64,000 nucleotides of DNA from Alistipes shahii WAL 8301 (GCF_025145845.1 NZ_CP102253.1:1550001-1614000); one strand, 5' to 3'. Shown: positions 34,333-43,509, counted from the stretch's first letter. Notes: generated by a model from the sequence alone, not told the origin. Program-made: numbers and translations.

Positions 34333-35048
34333 TGAAAGAAGCACTGGACCTCCGCGGCATCAATTTCGAGGACGGATACATCGCCGTCGTGGACAAGCCC
34401 CTGCGCTGGACCTCGACCGACGTGGTGCGCAAAATCAAATTCGCGCTCCGCAGGCTGGGTTACCGCAAAATCAAGGTCGGACACGCCGGGACGCTCGACC
34501 CGCTGGCCACGGGCATCCTGCTGGTCTGCATCGGCCGCGCCACCAAACTCGTCGACGCCCTGCAAGCCGAGGAGAAGGAGTATGTGGCCGACGTGATGCT
34601 GGGCGCCACGACCCCGAGCCACGATCTGGAACACGAGATAGACCGGACCTACCCGTGGGAGCACATCACGCGGGAAGCGGTCGCCGAAGCCCTCGCCTCG
34701 CTCACCGGCGAGCGGCTCCAAACCCCGCCCGTCTACTCGGCCAAGAAGATCGACGGCACACGGGCCTACGAACTGGCCCGCGCCGGCGAGGAGGTCGCCG
34801 TACGCCAGGCGCTGATCAACATTTACGAAATGGAGATCGTGGAATACGACCTGCCGCGGGTGCGTATCCGCGTGCGTTGCAGCAAGGGAACCTACATCCG
34901 CTCGCTGGCCCACGAGATCGGACAGGCGCTCCGCAGCGGGGCGCACCTCACCTCGCTGCGCCGCACGCGCAGCGGCGGCTTCACGCTCGAAAAATCCTAT
35001 GAGCTGGACGAATTTCTTGAAAATCTGCAAAAACTTGAAACAAAATAG
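34332..35048 (+). CDS. truB: tRNA pseudouridine(55) synthase
   Basis: 238 residues. The catalytic Asp lies in VGHAGTLDPLATGIL, and KEYVADVMLGATTPS, PPVYSAKKIDGTRAYELAR and VRCSKGTYIRSLAHEIG are further TruB blocks. It makes pseudouridine 55 in the T-loop. The length is that of the short form without the C-terminal PUA-like domain. Coupled to uppP; queA lies 140 bases downstream, so tRNA modification genes cluster here. Confidence 0.96.
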   Translation: MKEALDLRGINFEDGYIAVVDKPLRWTSTDVVRKIKFALRRLGYRKIKVGHAGTLDPLATGILLVCIGRATKLVDALQAEEKEYVADVMLGATTPSHDLEHEIDRTYPWEHITREAVAEALASLTGERLQTPPVYSAKKIDGTRAYELARAGEEVAVRQALINIYEMEIVEYDLPRVRIRVRCSKGTYIRSLAHEIGQALRSGAHLTSLRRTRSGGFTLEKSYELDEFLENLQKLETK

Positions 35049-35187
35049 ACTTTTTTGCGTATAAAAAATAATCTGTCTTTGTTTTCCGGAACCTTTCCGG
35101 CAGGCGGGGCAGAGGCAAAACCGCGTTTCAGGCCCCGCCGAACGCAGAAAATGTCGAACCACATTACGTAAAAAAGAGCGTTCATCT

Positions 35188-36237
35188 ATGAAATTATCGC
35201 AGTACGGGTATGACTTTTCACCCGAAATGCTGGCCAAATACCCGGCCGACAATCGCGACGAGTCGCGTCTGATGGTCATCAACCGCGCCAAAGGCACTAT
35301 CGAGCACCGTATCTTCAAGGACATCATCGAGTATTTCGACGAAAAGGACCTGTTCGTCTTCAACGACACGAAGGTTTTCCCGGCACGCCTCTACGGCAAC
35401 AAGGAGAAGACCGGCGCCGAAATCGAAATCTTCCTGCTGCGGGAACTCAACCGCGAACTGCGGCTGTGGGACGTGCTGGTGGACCCCGCGCGCAAAATCC
35501 GTATCGGCAACAAACTCTACTTCGGCGACGACGACCTGCTGGTGGCCGAGGTGATCGACAACACCACCTCGCGCGGCCGCACGCTGCGCTTCCTGTTCGA
35601 CGGCTCCTACGAGGAGTTCAAGCATGCGCTCTTCGCGCTGGGCGAAACGCCTCTGCCGAAGTGGGTACGCGAGAAGGTCGAACCCGAGGACGCCGAGCGT
35701 TACCAGACCATCTTCGCCGAGAAGGAGGGCGCCGTGGCTGCCCCGACGGCCGGCATGCACTTCTCGAAACACCTGATGAAGCGCATGGAGATCAAGGGCA
35801 TCGACAAGACGTTCGTGACGCTGCACGTCGGGCTGGGAAACTTCCGCACGGTGGACGTCGAGGACCTCTCGAAGCACAAGATGGACTCCGAGCAGTTCTT
35901 CGTCGAGGAGGCCGCCGCCGAAGCGGTCAACGCGGCCAAACGGCAGGAGCGCAAGGTCGTGGCGATCGGCACGACGGTGATGCGCACGATCGAAACCGCC
36001 GTATCGACCAACGGCATGATCAAACCCATGGAAGGCTGGACCAACAAGTTCATTTTCGCCCCCTACGAATTCACCGTGGCCGACGCCATGGTGACCAACC
36101 TCCATCTGCCCTACTCGACCCAGCTGATGATGGTGGCGGCTTTCGGCGGTTACGAAACCGTGATGAACGCCTACAAGGTAGCCAAGGAAGAGGGGTATCG
36201 TTTCGGCACTTACGGAGACGCGATGCTCATTCTTTAA
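35188..36237 (+). CDS. queA: S-adenosylmethionine:tRNA ribosyltransferase-isomerase
   Basis: 349 residues. It transfers the ribosyl part of S-adenosylmethionine to the 7-aminomethyl-7-deazaguanine in tRNA, making epoxyqueuosine. Typical blocks are LAKYPADNRDESRLMVI, FNDTKVFPARLYGNK, VAAPTAGMHFSKHLMK, FVTLHVGLGNFRTV and NLHLPYSTQLMMVAAFGG. The gene has a weak -7 box (TGTCTTTG) about 100 bases upstream and a new promoter follows it. Confidence 0.96.
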   Translation: MKLSQYGYDFSPEMLAKYPADNRDESRLMVINRAKGTIEHRIFKDIIEYFDEKDLFVFNDTKVFPARLYGNKEKTGAEIEIFLLRELNRELRLWDVLVDPARKIRIGNKLYFGDDDLLVAEVIDNTTSRGRTLRFLFDGSYEEFKHALFALGETPLPKWVREKVEPEDAERYQTIFAEKEGAVAAPTAGMHFSKHLMKRMEIKGIDKTFVTLHVGLGNFRTVDVEDLSKHKMDSEQFFVEEAAAEAVNAAKRQERKVVAIGTTVMRTIETAVSTNGMIKPMEGWTNKFIFAPYEFTVADAMVTNLHLPYSTQLMMVAAFGGYETVMNAYKVAKEEGYRFGTYGDAMLIL

Positions 36238-36247
36238 TTTTTTTTCA

Positions 36248-36255
36248 CTACCTTT
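36248..36255 (+). promoter_or_regulatory. -7 box of the GT5-domain gene
   Basis: TACCTTTG, 22 bases before the start codon, preceded by an AT-rich run. Confidence 0.6.
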
Positions 36256-36277
36256 GCAGATATAAACCCTCAAAACC

Positions 36278-37084
36278 ATGGCAAGCAAAATTCTGTACGT
36301 GTGTCAGGAGATCACCCCCTATCTTCCAGAAACGGAGGGTTCCCGGCTTTGCCGTGCGCTGACGCAGGCAATGCAGGAACGCGGGAACGAGATCCGCACC
36401 TTCATGCCCCGCTACGGCTGCATCAACGAGCGCAGGCACCAGCTGCATGAGGTTATCCGGCTGTCGGGCATGAACCTCATCATCGACGACAACGACCACC
36501 AGCTGATTATCAAGGTGGCGTCGATACCCGCGGCGCGCGTACAGATTTATTTCATCGACAACGACGACTACTTCTCGCGCAAGGCGGTGCTGACCGACGG
36601 CGCGGACAACTACTTTCAGGACAACGACGAACGGGCCATCTTTTTCGCCCGCGGCGTACTGGAAACGGTCAAGAAACTGCGCTGGACCCCGACGGTGGTG
36701 CACTGCCACGGCTGGTTCACGGCCGTGGTTCCCGTTTACCTGAAACGGATCTTCGCCGACGACCCGATCTTCCGCGACGTCAAGGTCGTGGTGTCGCTCT
36801 ACGGCGACGGCTTCTCCGGGGAACTCGATCCCGGATTCGGCGCCAAGATCGCCGGCGAAGGCGTCAAGGACAAAAATCTTGCGATTCTCGACACTCCGTC
36901 ATACGAAAACCTCTGTCGCTTCGTTATGGAATATGCCGACGGAGTGGTTGCGGCATCCCCGGATGTCGACCCGAAAGTATTGGACATGGCCCGCGCGAGC
37001 GGAAAGCCGATGCTCGAATACCAATCGCCCGAGGCAGAGGACTTTTTCGATAATTACAACCGATTCTATGAAGCGATTCAATAA
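36278..37084 (+). CDS. Glycogen/starch synthase N-terminal domain protein
   Basis: 268 residues, about half of a full glycogen synthase. It has the GT5 N-terminal domain (KILYVCQEITPYLPETEGS, then RTFMPRYG, TVVHCHGWFTAVVPVYL and VVSLYGDGFS), in which the usual KVGGL substrate loop reads ETEGS. The C-terminal GT-B half with the nucleotide-sugar site is missing, and the protein ends by running into the DUF4270 gene with a 17-base overlap. Enzyme activity is therefore doubtful. Such stand-alone proteins before DUF4270 are, as far as I know, common in Bacteroidales, so it is probably not a broken gene. Confidence 0.8.
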   Translation: MASKILYVCQEITPYLPETEGSRLCRALTQAMQERGNEIRTFMPRYGCINERRHQLHEVIRLSGMNLIIDDNDHQLIIKVASIPAARVQIYFIDNDDYFSRKAVLTDGADNYFQDNDERAIFFARGVLETVKKLRWTPTVVHCHGWFTAVVPVYLKRIFADDPIFRDVKVVVSLYGDGFSGELDPGFGAKIAGEGVKDKNLAILDTPSYENLCRFVMEYADGVVAASPDVDPKVLDMARASGKPMLEYQSPEAEDFFDNYNRFYEAIQ

Positions 37085-38738
37085 CTTCCGCCGCATGCTG
37101 CTCCCCGTTGCAGCGCTGGCTGCCACGATAGGACTGACCCTCGGGGGCTGTACCAAGGTGGACGATACGCTGGGCGGAAACCTCATCCCCGACAACCAGC
37201 AGATGAGGGCGGGATACGTTCAGCTCCCCCGGGCCGACGAACTGAACCCGAAGAAATACGTCGAAACACGCCTGTTCCAGACCGATTCGATCGTCAGTTC
37301 GAACATCACCTACGGCTACATGGGTTCGATGCTCAACGACACGCTGGGCCACCGTTCCGCGGGATTCCTTTCGCAGATGGTCAACTATTACAAGGTCGAT
37401 TCAGGCTACTTCGGCTACATGCCGATCTTCGACTCGGCGCAGATCTTGCTCAAGGTGACCAGCTTCGGCCGCGACTCGGTGACCGAGCAGTCCTTCGCGG
37501 TCTACGAGGTCGTCAGCAACAAATACCTCACCGAGAAACCCATAGCGCCCAACAAATCGCAGCGCGACTCGACCTTCTACCTCAATTTCGACCCCGTGGC
37601 GGAAGGCGTCTACAACCCCGACGAGCCGCTCTTCACCTTCACGCTCGGCGGTGAGGGCAAATACCCCTCGACCACGTCGGCCGTGACGTTGGAGCCGACC
37701 GAAGCGGGTAAAAAATACATCCGCCGCCTGATGCTTCAGGAGGGCGAGTATGCCGGCGACTACTCGATTTACAGCGCCGACAGCCTGAAATACTGGGTCG
37801 AGGCGTTCAAGGGACTTTACATCGCCCCGAACCCCGAGAAGCCGCTCACCGAGTACGGCAAGGGAACGATCTTCGCCACGGAACTGACCTATTCGGGCCT
37901 GTCGGTCTACGGACGTAACCGCGTGAAGGACGACCCCTCGCTGATCAAGGACACGATCGGCATGGTCTACTACTTCTACAAAGACGGCGCGGAATTCGGC
38001 AGCGTCTCGGTAAACAACGTCAAGCACGACTACGAGGAGGCCACGATCGCCCGAAGGATAAACATAGAGGAAGCCCGCGAGACGGCCGAGAACCGGCCCG
38101 AAAATCCCCTCGTCTATGTCGAGGGCATGGGCGGCGTGGTGACCGAGATGACCTTCAGCCCGGAGTTCTTCGCGGAGCTGGAGGCGGAGATCGCCAAGGG
38201 AAATGCCGACGGCAAGAATTTCAAAACACTCGCGTTCAGCCAGGTACGCATGTCGATCTACTTCAACGACAGCGACTACGAGTGGGAGAAGATCGCGGAC
38301 GGAACGGCCGGCGACATCCTGCGCATGACCGACCAGATGAACGCATACCCGGCGCGGCTGGGCATGTACACCAATTACAAGACGCTGACGCCGATTTCGG
38401 ACTACGCCTACATCTACGAGCAGAACTACGGTTCTTCGGTAACGCTCGCCTACAACGGCAAGATCAACCGCAGCCGCGGCTGCTACGTAATGGACATCAC
38501 GGGCTACATGCAGCAGCTCTGGAACAGTTACATGGAAGCCAAGGCAGATGCGGGCGGCGAGGTTGCGAACATCGACTGGGACAAAGTCAAGAACCGCTCG
38601 GTATACATCGGACCCGAAGCGTACGGCCTCTACACGACCTCGTTCGGCGTGTTGCAGGGCATGCCGACACAGGCCGGGACTGCCGAACCGAACAACGCCC
38701 CGATCCGTTTCAGTATGGCGTACAACCTGATCAAGTAA
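37068..38738 (+). CDS. DUF4270 family lipoprotein
   Basis: 556 residues from ATG 37068 (MKRFNNFRRMLLPVAALAA). The lipobox TLGGC gives acylation at Cys 28. DUF4270 features include GGNLIPDNQQM near the mature N-terminus, YGYMGSMLNDTLGHRSAGFL and the C-terminal RFSMAYNLIK. The family is restricted to Bacteroidetes and its function is unknown; the beta-rich sequence fits a surface or outer-membrane lipoprotein. The start lies within the end of the GT5 gene, so the two are probably cotranscribed. Confidence 0.88.
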   Translation: MKRFNNFRRMLLPVAALAATIGLTLGGCTKVDDTLGGNLIPDNQQMRAGYVQLPRADELNPKKYVETRLFQTDSIVSSNITYGYMGSMLNDTLGHRSAGFLSQMVNYYKVDSGYFGYMPIFDSAQILLKVTSFGRDSVTEQSFAVYEVVSNKYLTEKPIAPNKSQRDSTFYLNFDPVAEGVYNPDEPLFTFTLGGEGKYPSTTSAVTLEPTEAGKKYIRRLMLQEGEYAGDYSIYSADSLKYWVEAFKGLYIAPNPEKPLTEYGKGTIFATELTYSGLSVYGRNRVKDDPSLIKDTIGMVYYFYKDGAEFGSVSVNNVKHDYEEATIARRINIEEARETAENRPENPLVYVEGMGGVVTEMTFSPEFFAELEAEIAKGNADGKNFKTLAFSQVRMSIYFNDSDYEWEKIADGTAGDILRMTDQMNAYPARLGMYTNYKTLTPISDYAYIYEQNYGSSVTLAYNGKINRSRGCYVMDITGYMQQLWNSYMEAKADAGGEVANIDWDKVKNRSVYIGPEAYGLYTTSFGVLQGMPTQAGTAEPNNAPIRFSMAYNLIK

Positions 38739-38761
38739 ACAACAGATAACCCCTTTTGCGG

Positions 38762-38793
38762 AACCTAAGTGTAATGCTTAGGTTTTCGCTTTT
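38762..38793 (+). terminator. Terminator between the DUF4270 gene and topA
   Basis: AACCTAAG, TGTAATG, CTTAGGTT followed by TTCGCTTTT. Confidence 0.75.
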
Positions 38794-38816
38794 CTGAAAA
38801 AGCCATCAAAACAGCA

Positions 38817-41114
38817 ATGCAGGAAAATTTAGTAATCGTAGAGTCCCCCGCCAAGGCCAAGACCATCGAGAAGTTTCTCGGCAAGGACTTTATCGTAAAA
38901 TCGAGCTTCGGACACATCCGCGACCTTGCGAAGAAGGATCTCGGCATCAATATCGGAGAAGGCTACAAGCCCGTATACGAAATCCCCGGCGACAAGAAGA
39001 AAGTGGTCGACGAACTCACGAAGCTGGCCAAGTCGAAGACCGTCTGGCTCGCCTCCGATGAGGACCGCGAAGGAGAAGCCATCGCATGGCACCTGACCGA
39101 AGTGTTGGGTCTCCCCGTCGACCGGACCAAGCGCATCGTCTTCCACGAAATCACCAAGCGGGCGATTCTGGAAGCCATCGAGAAGCCGCGCACGGTCAAT
39201 ATGGACCTGGTCAACGCCCAGCAGGCACGCCGCATCCTCGACCGGCTGGTCGGCTTCGAGCTGTCGCCGGTGCTGTGGAAGAAGGTACGTCCGGCGCTGT
39301 CGGCAGGCCGCGTGCAGTCGGTCGCCGTGCGCCTGATCGTGGAGCGCGAACGCGAGATCATCGCCTTCCGCTCGGCAGCCTATTTCCGTGTCGTGGCCCA
39401 GTTCTACGCCGCCGGAGACCCGGAGAAGACGCTCTTCAAGGCCGAACTTTCGTCGCGTTTCGAGACCGAGGCGCAGGCCGAAACCTTCCTGCAAAGCTGC
39501 ATCGGCGCCACATTCACGGTGGCCAAGGCCGAGGAGAAACCCGCACAGCGCTACCCCGCGCCGCCGTTCACCACCTCGACGCTCCAGCAGGAGGCGGGCC
39601 GCAAGCTGGGCATGTCCGTATCGCAGACGATGTCCGTCGCGCAGCACCTCTACGAGCAGGGTCTGATCACCTACATGCGTACCGACTCGGTGAACCTCTC
39701 GCAGCAGGCGCTGGCCCAGTGCAAGGAGGAGATCACGAAACTCTACGGCGAGAAATATTCGCGCTGGTTCAACTACAAGACCAAGACCAAAGGTGCGCAG
39801 GAGGCCCACGAGGCCATCCGCCCGTCGTACATCGAGCGTCAGGAGATCGAGGGCACGCCCGCCGAGAAGAAACTCTACGACCTGATCTGGAAGCGCACGG
39901 TCGCCTCGCAGATGGTCTGCGCCGAATTGGACCGCACGACCATCACCATCGACATGTCGGGCAGTTCGAACCAGTTCGTCGCACAGGGCGAGGTGGTCCG
40001 TTTCGACGGCTTCCTGCGCCTCTACTCCGAATCCACGGACGACGACCAGGCTGCCGAGAGCGGCGAGGGGCTGCTGCCGAAACTCACGGCCGGCGACCGG
40101 GTCCTCCCGTCGCAGATCACCGCCACAGAGCGCTTCACCTCGGCTCCGGCGCGCTATAACGAGGCCTCGCTCGTCAAACGCCTCGAAGAGCTGGGCATCG
40201 GCCGTCCTTCGACCTACGCCCCGACGATCACCACGATCATCAACCGCGGCTACGTCGTCAAACAGAACAGGGACGGGCAGAAGCGCAACTACGCACAGCT
40301 GACGCTCACGGGCGAAAAGATCGCCTCGAAGACCCTCTCGGAAAACTACGGCAAAGAGAAAAACCGACTTTCGCCGACCGACATCGGCATGGTGGTCAAC
40401 GATTACCTGGAGGAGCAGTTCGGCCCGATCATCGACTACAACTTCACGGCCAGCGTAGAGAAGGAGTTCGACCGCATCGCCGAGGGCGACATCACCTGGG
40501 ACAAGATGATCGACGAGTTCTACGGTCCCTTCCACAAGATGGTCGATTCGGCCATCACGACGCAGACCGCCAAGACGCGCGAAGTGCGCATTCTGGGCAA
40601 CGATCCCAAGACGGGGCACATCGTGAAGGCGCGCATCGGCCGTTACGGCCCGATGGTCGAGATCGAAGGGAACGAAGGCGAGAAGGGACGCTTCGCGTCG
40701 CTCAAAAAGGGCCAGCTGATCGAGTCGATCACGCTCGAAGAGGCGCTGGAGCTTTTCGCCCTGCCCCGCGACCTGGGACAGCTGGACGGCGAGGAGCTGA
40801 TGGTCGGCATCGGCAAGTACGGACCCTACGTGCGCTACGGAAAGTCGTTCGCGTCGCTGGCAAAGACCGACGACCCCTACACGATCGGCTACGACCGCGC
40901 CGTTGAGATCGTCCGCGCACACCAGGCGGCCGCGGCCGCGGCCAACACGCCGATGAAGAGTTTCCCCGAAGATGCCGACATGCTCGTTAAGAACGGCCGC
41001 TACGGACCCTACATCGCCTACAAGGGCAAAAACTACCGCCTGCCGAAGGGAGCGAAGCCCGAGGAACTCACCCTCGACGACTGTCTGAAGATCGTCGCAG
41101 GATCGAAAAAGTAA
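38817..41114 (+). CDS. topA: DNA topoisomerase I
   Basis: 765 residues. The Toprim domain has VESPAKAKTIEKFLG with the catalytic Glu and LASDEDREGEAIAWHL with the Asp pair. The active-site Tyr is Y286 in LITYMRTDSVNLS, and EAHEAIRPSY and LGIGRPSTYAPTI are further type IA motifs. The C-terminus has no Cys4 zinc fingers; instead it has repeats with GRYGPMVEIEG, GKYGPYVRYG and GRYGPYIAYKG, as in most Bacteroidetes enzymes. It relaxes negative supercoils. Confidence 0.97.
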   Translation: MQENLVIVESPAKAKTIEKFLGKDFIVKSSFGHIRDLAKKDLGINIGEGYKPVYEIPGDKKKVVDELTKLAKSKTVWLASDEDREGEAIAWHLTEVLGLPVDRTKRIVFHEITKRAILEAIEKPRTVNMDLVNAQQARRILDRLVGFELSPVLWKKVRPALSAGRVQSVAVRLIVEREREIIAFRSAAYFRVVAQFYAAGDPEKTLFKAELSSRFETEAQAETFLQSCIGATFTVAKAEEKPAQRYPAPPFTTSTLQQEAGRKLGMSVSQTMSVAQHLYEQGLITYMRTDSVNLSQQALAQCKEEITKLYGEKYSRWFNYKTKTKGAQEAHEAIRPSYIERQEIEGTPAEKKLYDLIWKRTVASQMVCAELDRTTITIDMSGSSNQFVAQGEVVRFDGFLRLYSESTDDDQAAESGEGLLPKLTAGDRVLPSQITATERFTSAPARYNEASLVKRLEELGIGRPSTYAPTITTIINRGYVVKQNRDGQKRNYAQLTLTGEKIASKTLSENYGKEKNRLSPTDIGMVVNDYLEEQFGPIIDYNFTASVEKEFDRIAEGDITWDKMIDEFYGPFHKMVDSAITTQTAKTREVRILGNDPKTGHIVKARIGRYGPMVEIEGNEGEKGRFASLKKGQLIESITLEEALELFALPRDLGQLDGEELMVGIGKYGPYVRYGKSFASLAKTDDPYTIGYDRAVEIVRAHQAAAAAANTPMKSFPEDADMLVKNGRYGPYIAYKGKNYRLPKGAKPEELTLDDCLKIVAGSKK

Positions 41115-41216
41115 CCGCCCCGGACAAGAGGGGAAGGGTCTGGCCGCGAAACGGAAAACCGTACCGGGACTGCGAAACGACCCGCAAGAAAGCAAACACC
41201 GAAAACCGAACGATTG

Positions 41217-42425
41217 ATGAAAAAACCGATTCTCGCCGCACTTGCGCTCTGCTACGCACTCGGAGCCGCGGCACAAACGCCCGACACGGCCGCCCCGGAA
41301 GGCTACCGTTTCACCGACGTCAAAATCCTGCCCGTCACCCCGGTCAAGGACCAGAGCCGCAGCGGAACCTGCTGGTGTTACTCGACCCTCTCGTTCTTCG
41401 AAAGCGAAATCCTCCGCGCCGGAGGTCCCGAACTGGACCTTTCGGAGATGTGGATCGTGCGCAACATCTACTTCGAAAAGGCCGTGAAATACGTCCGCCT
41501 GCACGGCTCGCTGAACCTCGCCGTCGGCGGACAGGCCCACGATGTGCTGCACGGCATCGAGGCGTACGGCATCGTCCCCGAGGAGGTCTATCCGGGACTG
41601 AACTACGGCTACGACAAGCCCAATTTCGATGAGATCGACGCCGTGATCAAGGCCTACGCCGACGCGGTGATCAAGGCCGGCGGGAAGCGCAGCGACAGCC
41701 GCCTCACGACGGCCTGGCAGGCCGGGCTGAACGGCATCCTCGACGCTTATTTCGGCCCGATGCCCGGGAAGTTCACCTACCGGGGCAGGGAGTACACCCC
41801 GGCGTCGTTCGCCGCGTCGCTGCCGATCGACCTCGGCGACTACATCGAATTCACCTCGTTCACCCACCACCCCTTCTACACGGAGTTCGCCATGGAGGTC
41901 CCCGACAACTGGAACTGGGACAAGGTATGGAACGTGCCTCTGGACGAGTTCATGCAGATCATCGACAACTCACTGGAGAAGGGTTACACGATCTCCTGGG
42001 GAACCGACGTGAGCGAGAAGGGGTTCAGCCGCACCAAAGGTCTGGGCATCGTCCCTGAAGCCGACCTCGAAGGCATGCAGGGAACCGAAGCCGAGAAGTG
42101 GGGCAAACTCACCCAGAAGGAGAAGGACGAGGCGCTCTACAAGTTCGACAAACCCGGCAGGGAGCGCACCGTCACGCAGGAGCTTCGCCAGAAAGGCTAC
42201 GACAACTACGAGACCACCGACGACCACGGCATGCAGATCGTGGGCACGGCCACCGACCAGAACGGAACGCCCTACTACAAGGTCAAGAACTCGTGGAACA
42301 CGACAGGTCCCTACGACGGCTACTGGTATTTCTCGCGCCCGTTCGTCGCCTACAAGACGATGACCGTGCTGGTCAACAAAAACGCCGTTCCGAAGGCGAT
42401 TCTCAAGAAAATCGGCGTCAAATAG
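41217..42425 (+). CDS. Exported C1-family (bleomycin hydrolase/PepC-like) peptidase
   Basis: 402 residues. A signal peptide (MKKPILAALALCYALGAAAQ) sends it out of the cytoplasm, unlike true cytoplasmic PepC. The papain-fold active site is complete: Gln46 and Cys52 in VKDQSRSGTCWCYS, His in DDHGMQIVG and Asn in YYKVKNSWN. EFTSFTHHPFYTEFAMEVPDNW belongs to the bleomycin-hydrolase group. It probably trims peptides in the periplasm. The gene follows topA by 100 bases and ends at a bidirectional terminator. Confidence 0.93.
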   Translation: MKKPILAALALCYALGAAAQTPDTAAPEGYRFTDVKILPVTPVKDQSRSGTCWCYSTLSFFESEILRAGGPELDLSEMWIVRNIYFEKAVKYVRLHGSLNLAVGGQAHDVLHGIEAYGIVPEEVYPGLNYGYDKPNFDEIDAVIKAYADAVIKAGGKRSDSRLTTAWQAGLNGILDAYFGPMPGKFTYRGREYTPASFAASLPIDLGDYIEFTSFTHHPFYTEFAMEVPDNWNWDKVWNVPLDEFMQIIDNSLEKGYTISWGTDVSEKGFSRTKGLGIVPEADLEGMQGTEAEKWGKLTQKEKDEALYKFDKPGRERTVTQELRQKGYDNYETTDDHGMQIVGTATDQNGTPYYKVKNSWNTTGPYDGYWYFSRPFVAYKTMTVLVNKNAVPKAILKKIGVK

Positions 42426-42448
42426 ACCGACGATCCCCGCAACGACAA

Positions 42449-42478
42449 AACAGCCCGGCTTTTGCAAGCCGGGCTGTT
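42449..42478. terminator. Bidirectional terminator
   Basis: AACAGCCCGGCTT, TTGC, AAGCCGGGCTGTT: a 13-base perfect stem that serves the peptidase gene on plus and the small ORF on minus. Confidence 0.92.
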
Positions 42479-42522
42479 CGTTTATCGAAGTTTAAGTTTT
42501 TAAGTCTACTGAAAGGGAGATT

Positions 42523-42600
42523 TTACATCTCGCGCAGTTTGATGCTCTCTCCCAACATGATCAGGGCGGTACGGAACCACTCGTTAATCCTTGCTTTCAT
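42523..42600 (-). CDS. 25-residue small protein gene
   Basis: An ATG frame on the minus strand (cat at 42598-42600) reads MKARINEWFRTALIML and then GESIKLREM before TAA. The peptide has basic ends and a hydrophobic centre, which makes it amphipathic. The upstream region has an ideal promoter (TTTG and TACTTTTG 20 bases apart), an AT-rich leader of about 45 bases as usual in Bacteroidetes, and the shared terminator follows 45 bases after the stop. The unit thus has every part of a stand-alone gene. No family is recognised. Alternatively the RNA itself is the product. Confidence 0.6.
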   Translation of the reverse strand: MKARINEWFRTALIMLGESIKLREM

Positions 42601-42650
42601 ACTAAATAATTTTAATTAATTCTTAAAATATTTTATCATTTAAGACAGGA

Positions 42651-42682
42651 CAAAAGTAGTGCGCGGAAACCAAACTTCCAAA
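42651..42682 (-). promoter_or_regulatory. Promoter of the 25-residue gene
   Basis: Minus strand: TTTG at 42682-42679, 20-base spacer, TACTTTTG at 42658-42651. This is one of the best promoter matches in the window. Confidence 0.82.
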
Positions 42683-42731
42683 TATTTTATTAAGATTTTT
42701 TATAAAATTTGTAATTTTTTTGAATAAATCT

Positions 42732-43373
42732 CTATTCTTCGATTTCGACGCCCAGCAGACGGGCCAGCTCAACAGCCTGCAATGGACTAATTTTCAATCC
42801 TTTCAATTCAAACGACCCGATCTCGCGAACGCGAATGCCGCGGATGTCCGAATCGGCGAAAGAAAGTCCGCGCAGGCGGGTGCCGAAGAATTCGGCCTGT
42901 GTCAGGTCGCACTGCGCAAACTCGACACGTTCGAAACGGCAGTCCCCGAAAGCGGCGCCATGCATCGGACAGCCCGCAAAACGCACCGTGCGCAGCCGCG
43001 AAAAGGCGAAATTGGCGAACTCGCCCTTGCAACGTTCGAACAGCAGGTGGTTGAGCGCGGTTTCGGCGAAATTCGTTCCCGAAAGTTTGCAGTCGGCGAA
43101 CCGTACGCGGTGGAGACTGCACCCCAGCAAGTCGGCGTTCGAGAAATCGCAGTTGCGGAAAACCACGTCCGAAAACTGCGAACGGGCAAGCACGCTCCCC
43201 GCGAAGAGACAGCCCGTGAAGAGGCATCCCTGCACCGAAAGGTGCTCGCGGTCGAGCGATGCGAAGTCCGCAGCGCGGAACGAAGCGTCGGCGATCTCCT
43301 CGTCACGGGTCATCCGAACGGGATCAGCGGACGCTGCTGACTCCCGGAGCAGTTGCGGTGCGGCGATTTCCAT
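42732..43373 (-). CDS. Pentapeptide-repeat protein
   Basis: 213 residues built from A(D/N)LxX-like pentapeptides, such as ADASFRAADFASLDR, GCLFTGCLFAGSVL and NCDFSNADLLGCSLHRVRF, which form a right-handed quadrilateral beta helix. The family includes McbG and Qnr proteins that mimic DNA and protect gyrase, but most members have no known role and this is not evidence of resistance. The start is ATG 43373 (MEIAAPQLL); the TTG 27 bases upstream falls inside the -7 box, so it cannot be the start. Confidence 0.85.
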   Translation of the reverse strand: MEIAAPQLLRESAASADPVRMTRDEEIADASFRAADFASLDREHLSVQGCLFTGCLFAGSVLARSQFSDVVFRNCDFSNADLLGCSLHRVRFADCKLSGTNFAETALNHLLFERCKGEFANFAFSRLRTVRFAGCPMHGAAFGDCRFERVEFAQCDLTQAEFFGTRLRGLSFADSDIRGIRVREIGSFELKGLKISPLQAVELARLLGVEIEE

Positions 43374-43375
43374 GG

Positions 43376-43405
43376 GCGGCAATTGTTTGAATTGCCGCAA
43401 AGGTA
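43376..43405 (-). promoter_or_regulatory. -7 box and overlapping palindrome of the pentapeptide gene
   Basis: TACCTTTG on the minus strand (43405-43398) borders a perfect palindrome GCGGCAATT, GTTTG, AATTGCCGC (43376-43398) that covers the likely start of transcription and ends two bases before the ATG. It could be an operator or a 5' hairpin on the mRNA. Confidence 0.6.
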
Positions 43406-43454
43406 GGAATTTTTACCCGTTTCGTTACTACTTCCGGGGGTTGGGATTGTTCAT

Positions 43455-43485
43455 TTTGCGCAACCGGAAATATTGGTTATCTTTG
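43455..43485 (+). promoter_or_regulatory. Promoter of the outer-membrane barrel gene
   Basis: TTTG at 43455-43458, 19-base spacer, TATCTTTG at 43478-43485; start codon 25 bases later. Confidence 0.8.
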
Positions 43486-43509
43486 CTGTCGACTCCGAGC
43501 TCCAAATTC

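Noticed and set aside
38829..41870. A 1013-codon minus-strand frame opposite topA and the peptidase gene
   Set aside because: It is a shadow frame in GC-rich coding DNA; the plus-strand frames hold full, recognised proteins.
42732..43373. Quinolone-resistance (Qnr) protein
   Set aside because: Pentapeptide repeats alone are not specific, and the protein lacks the loops that define Qnr.
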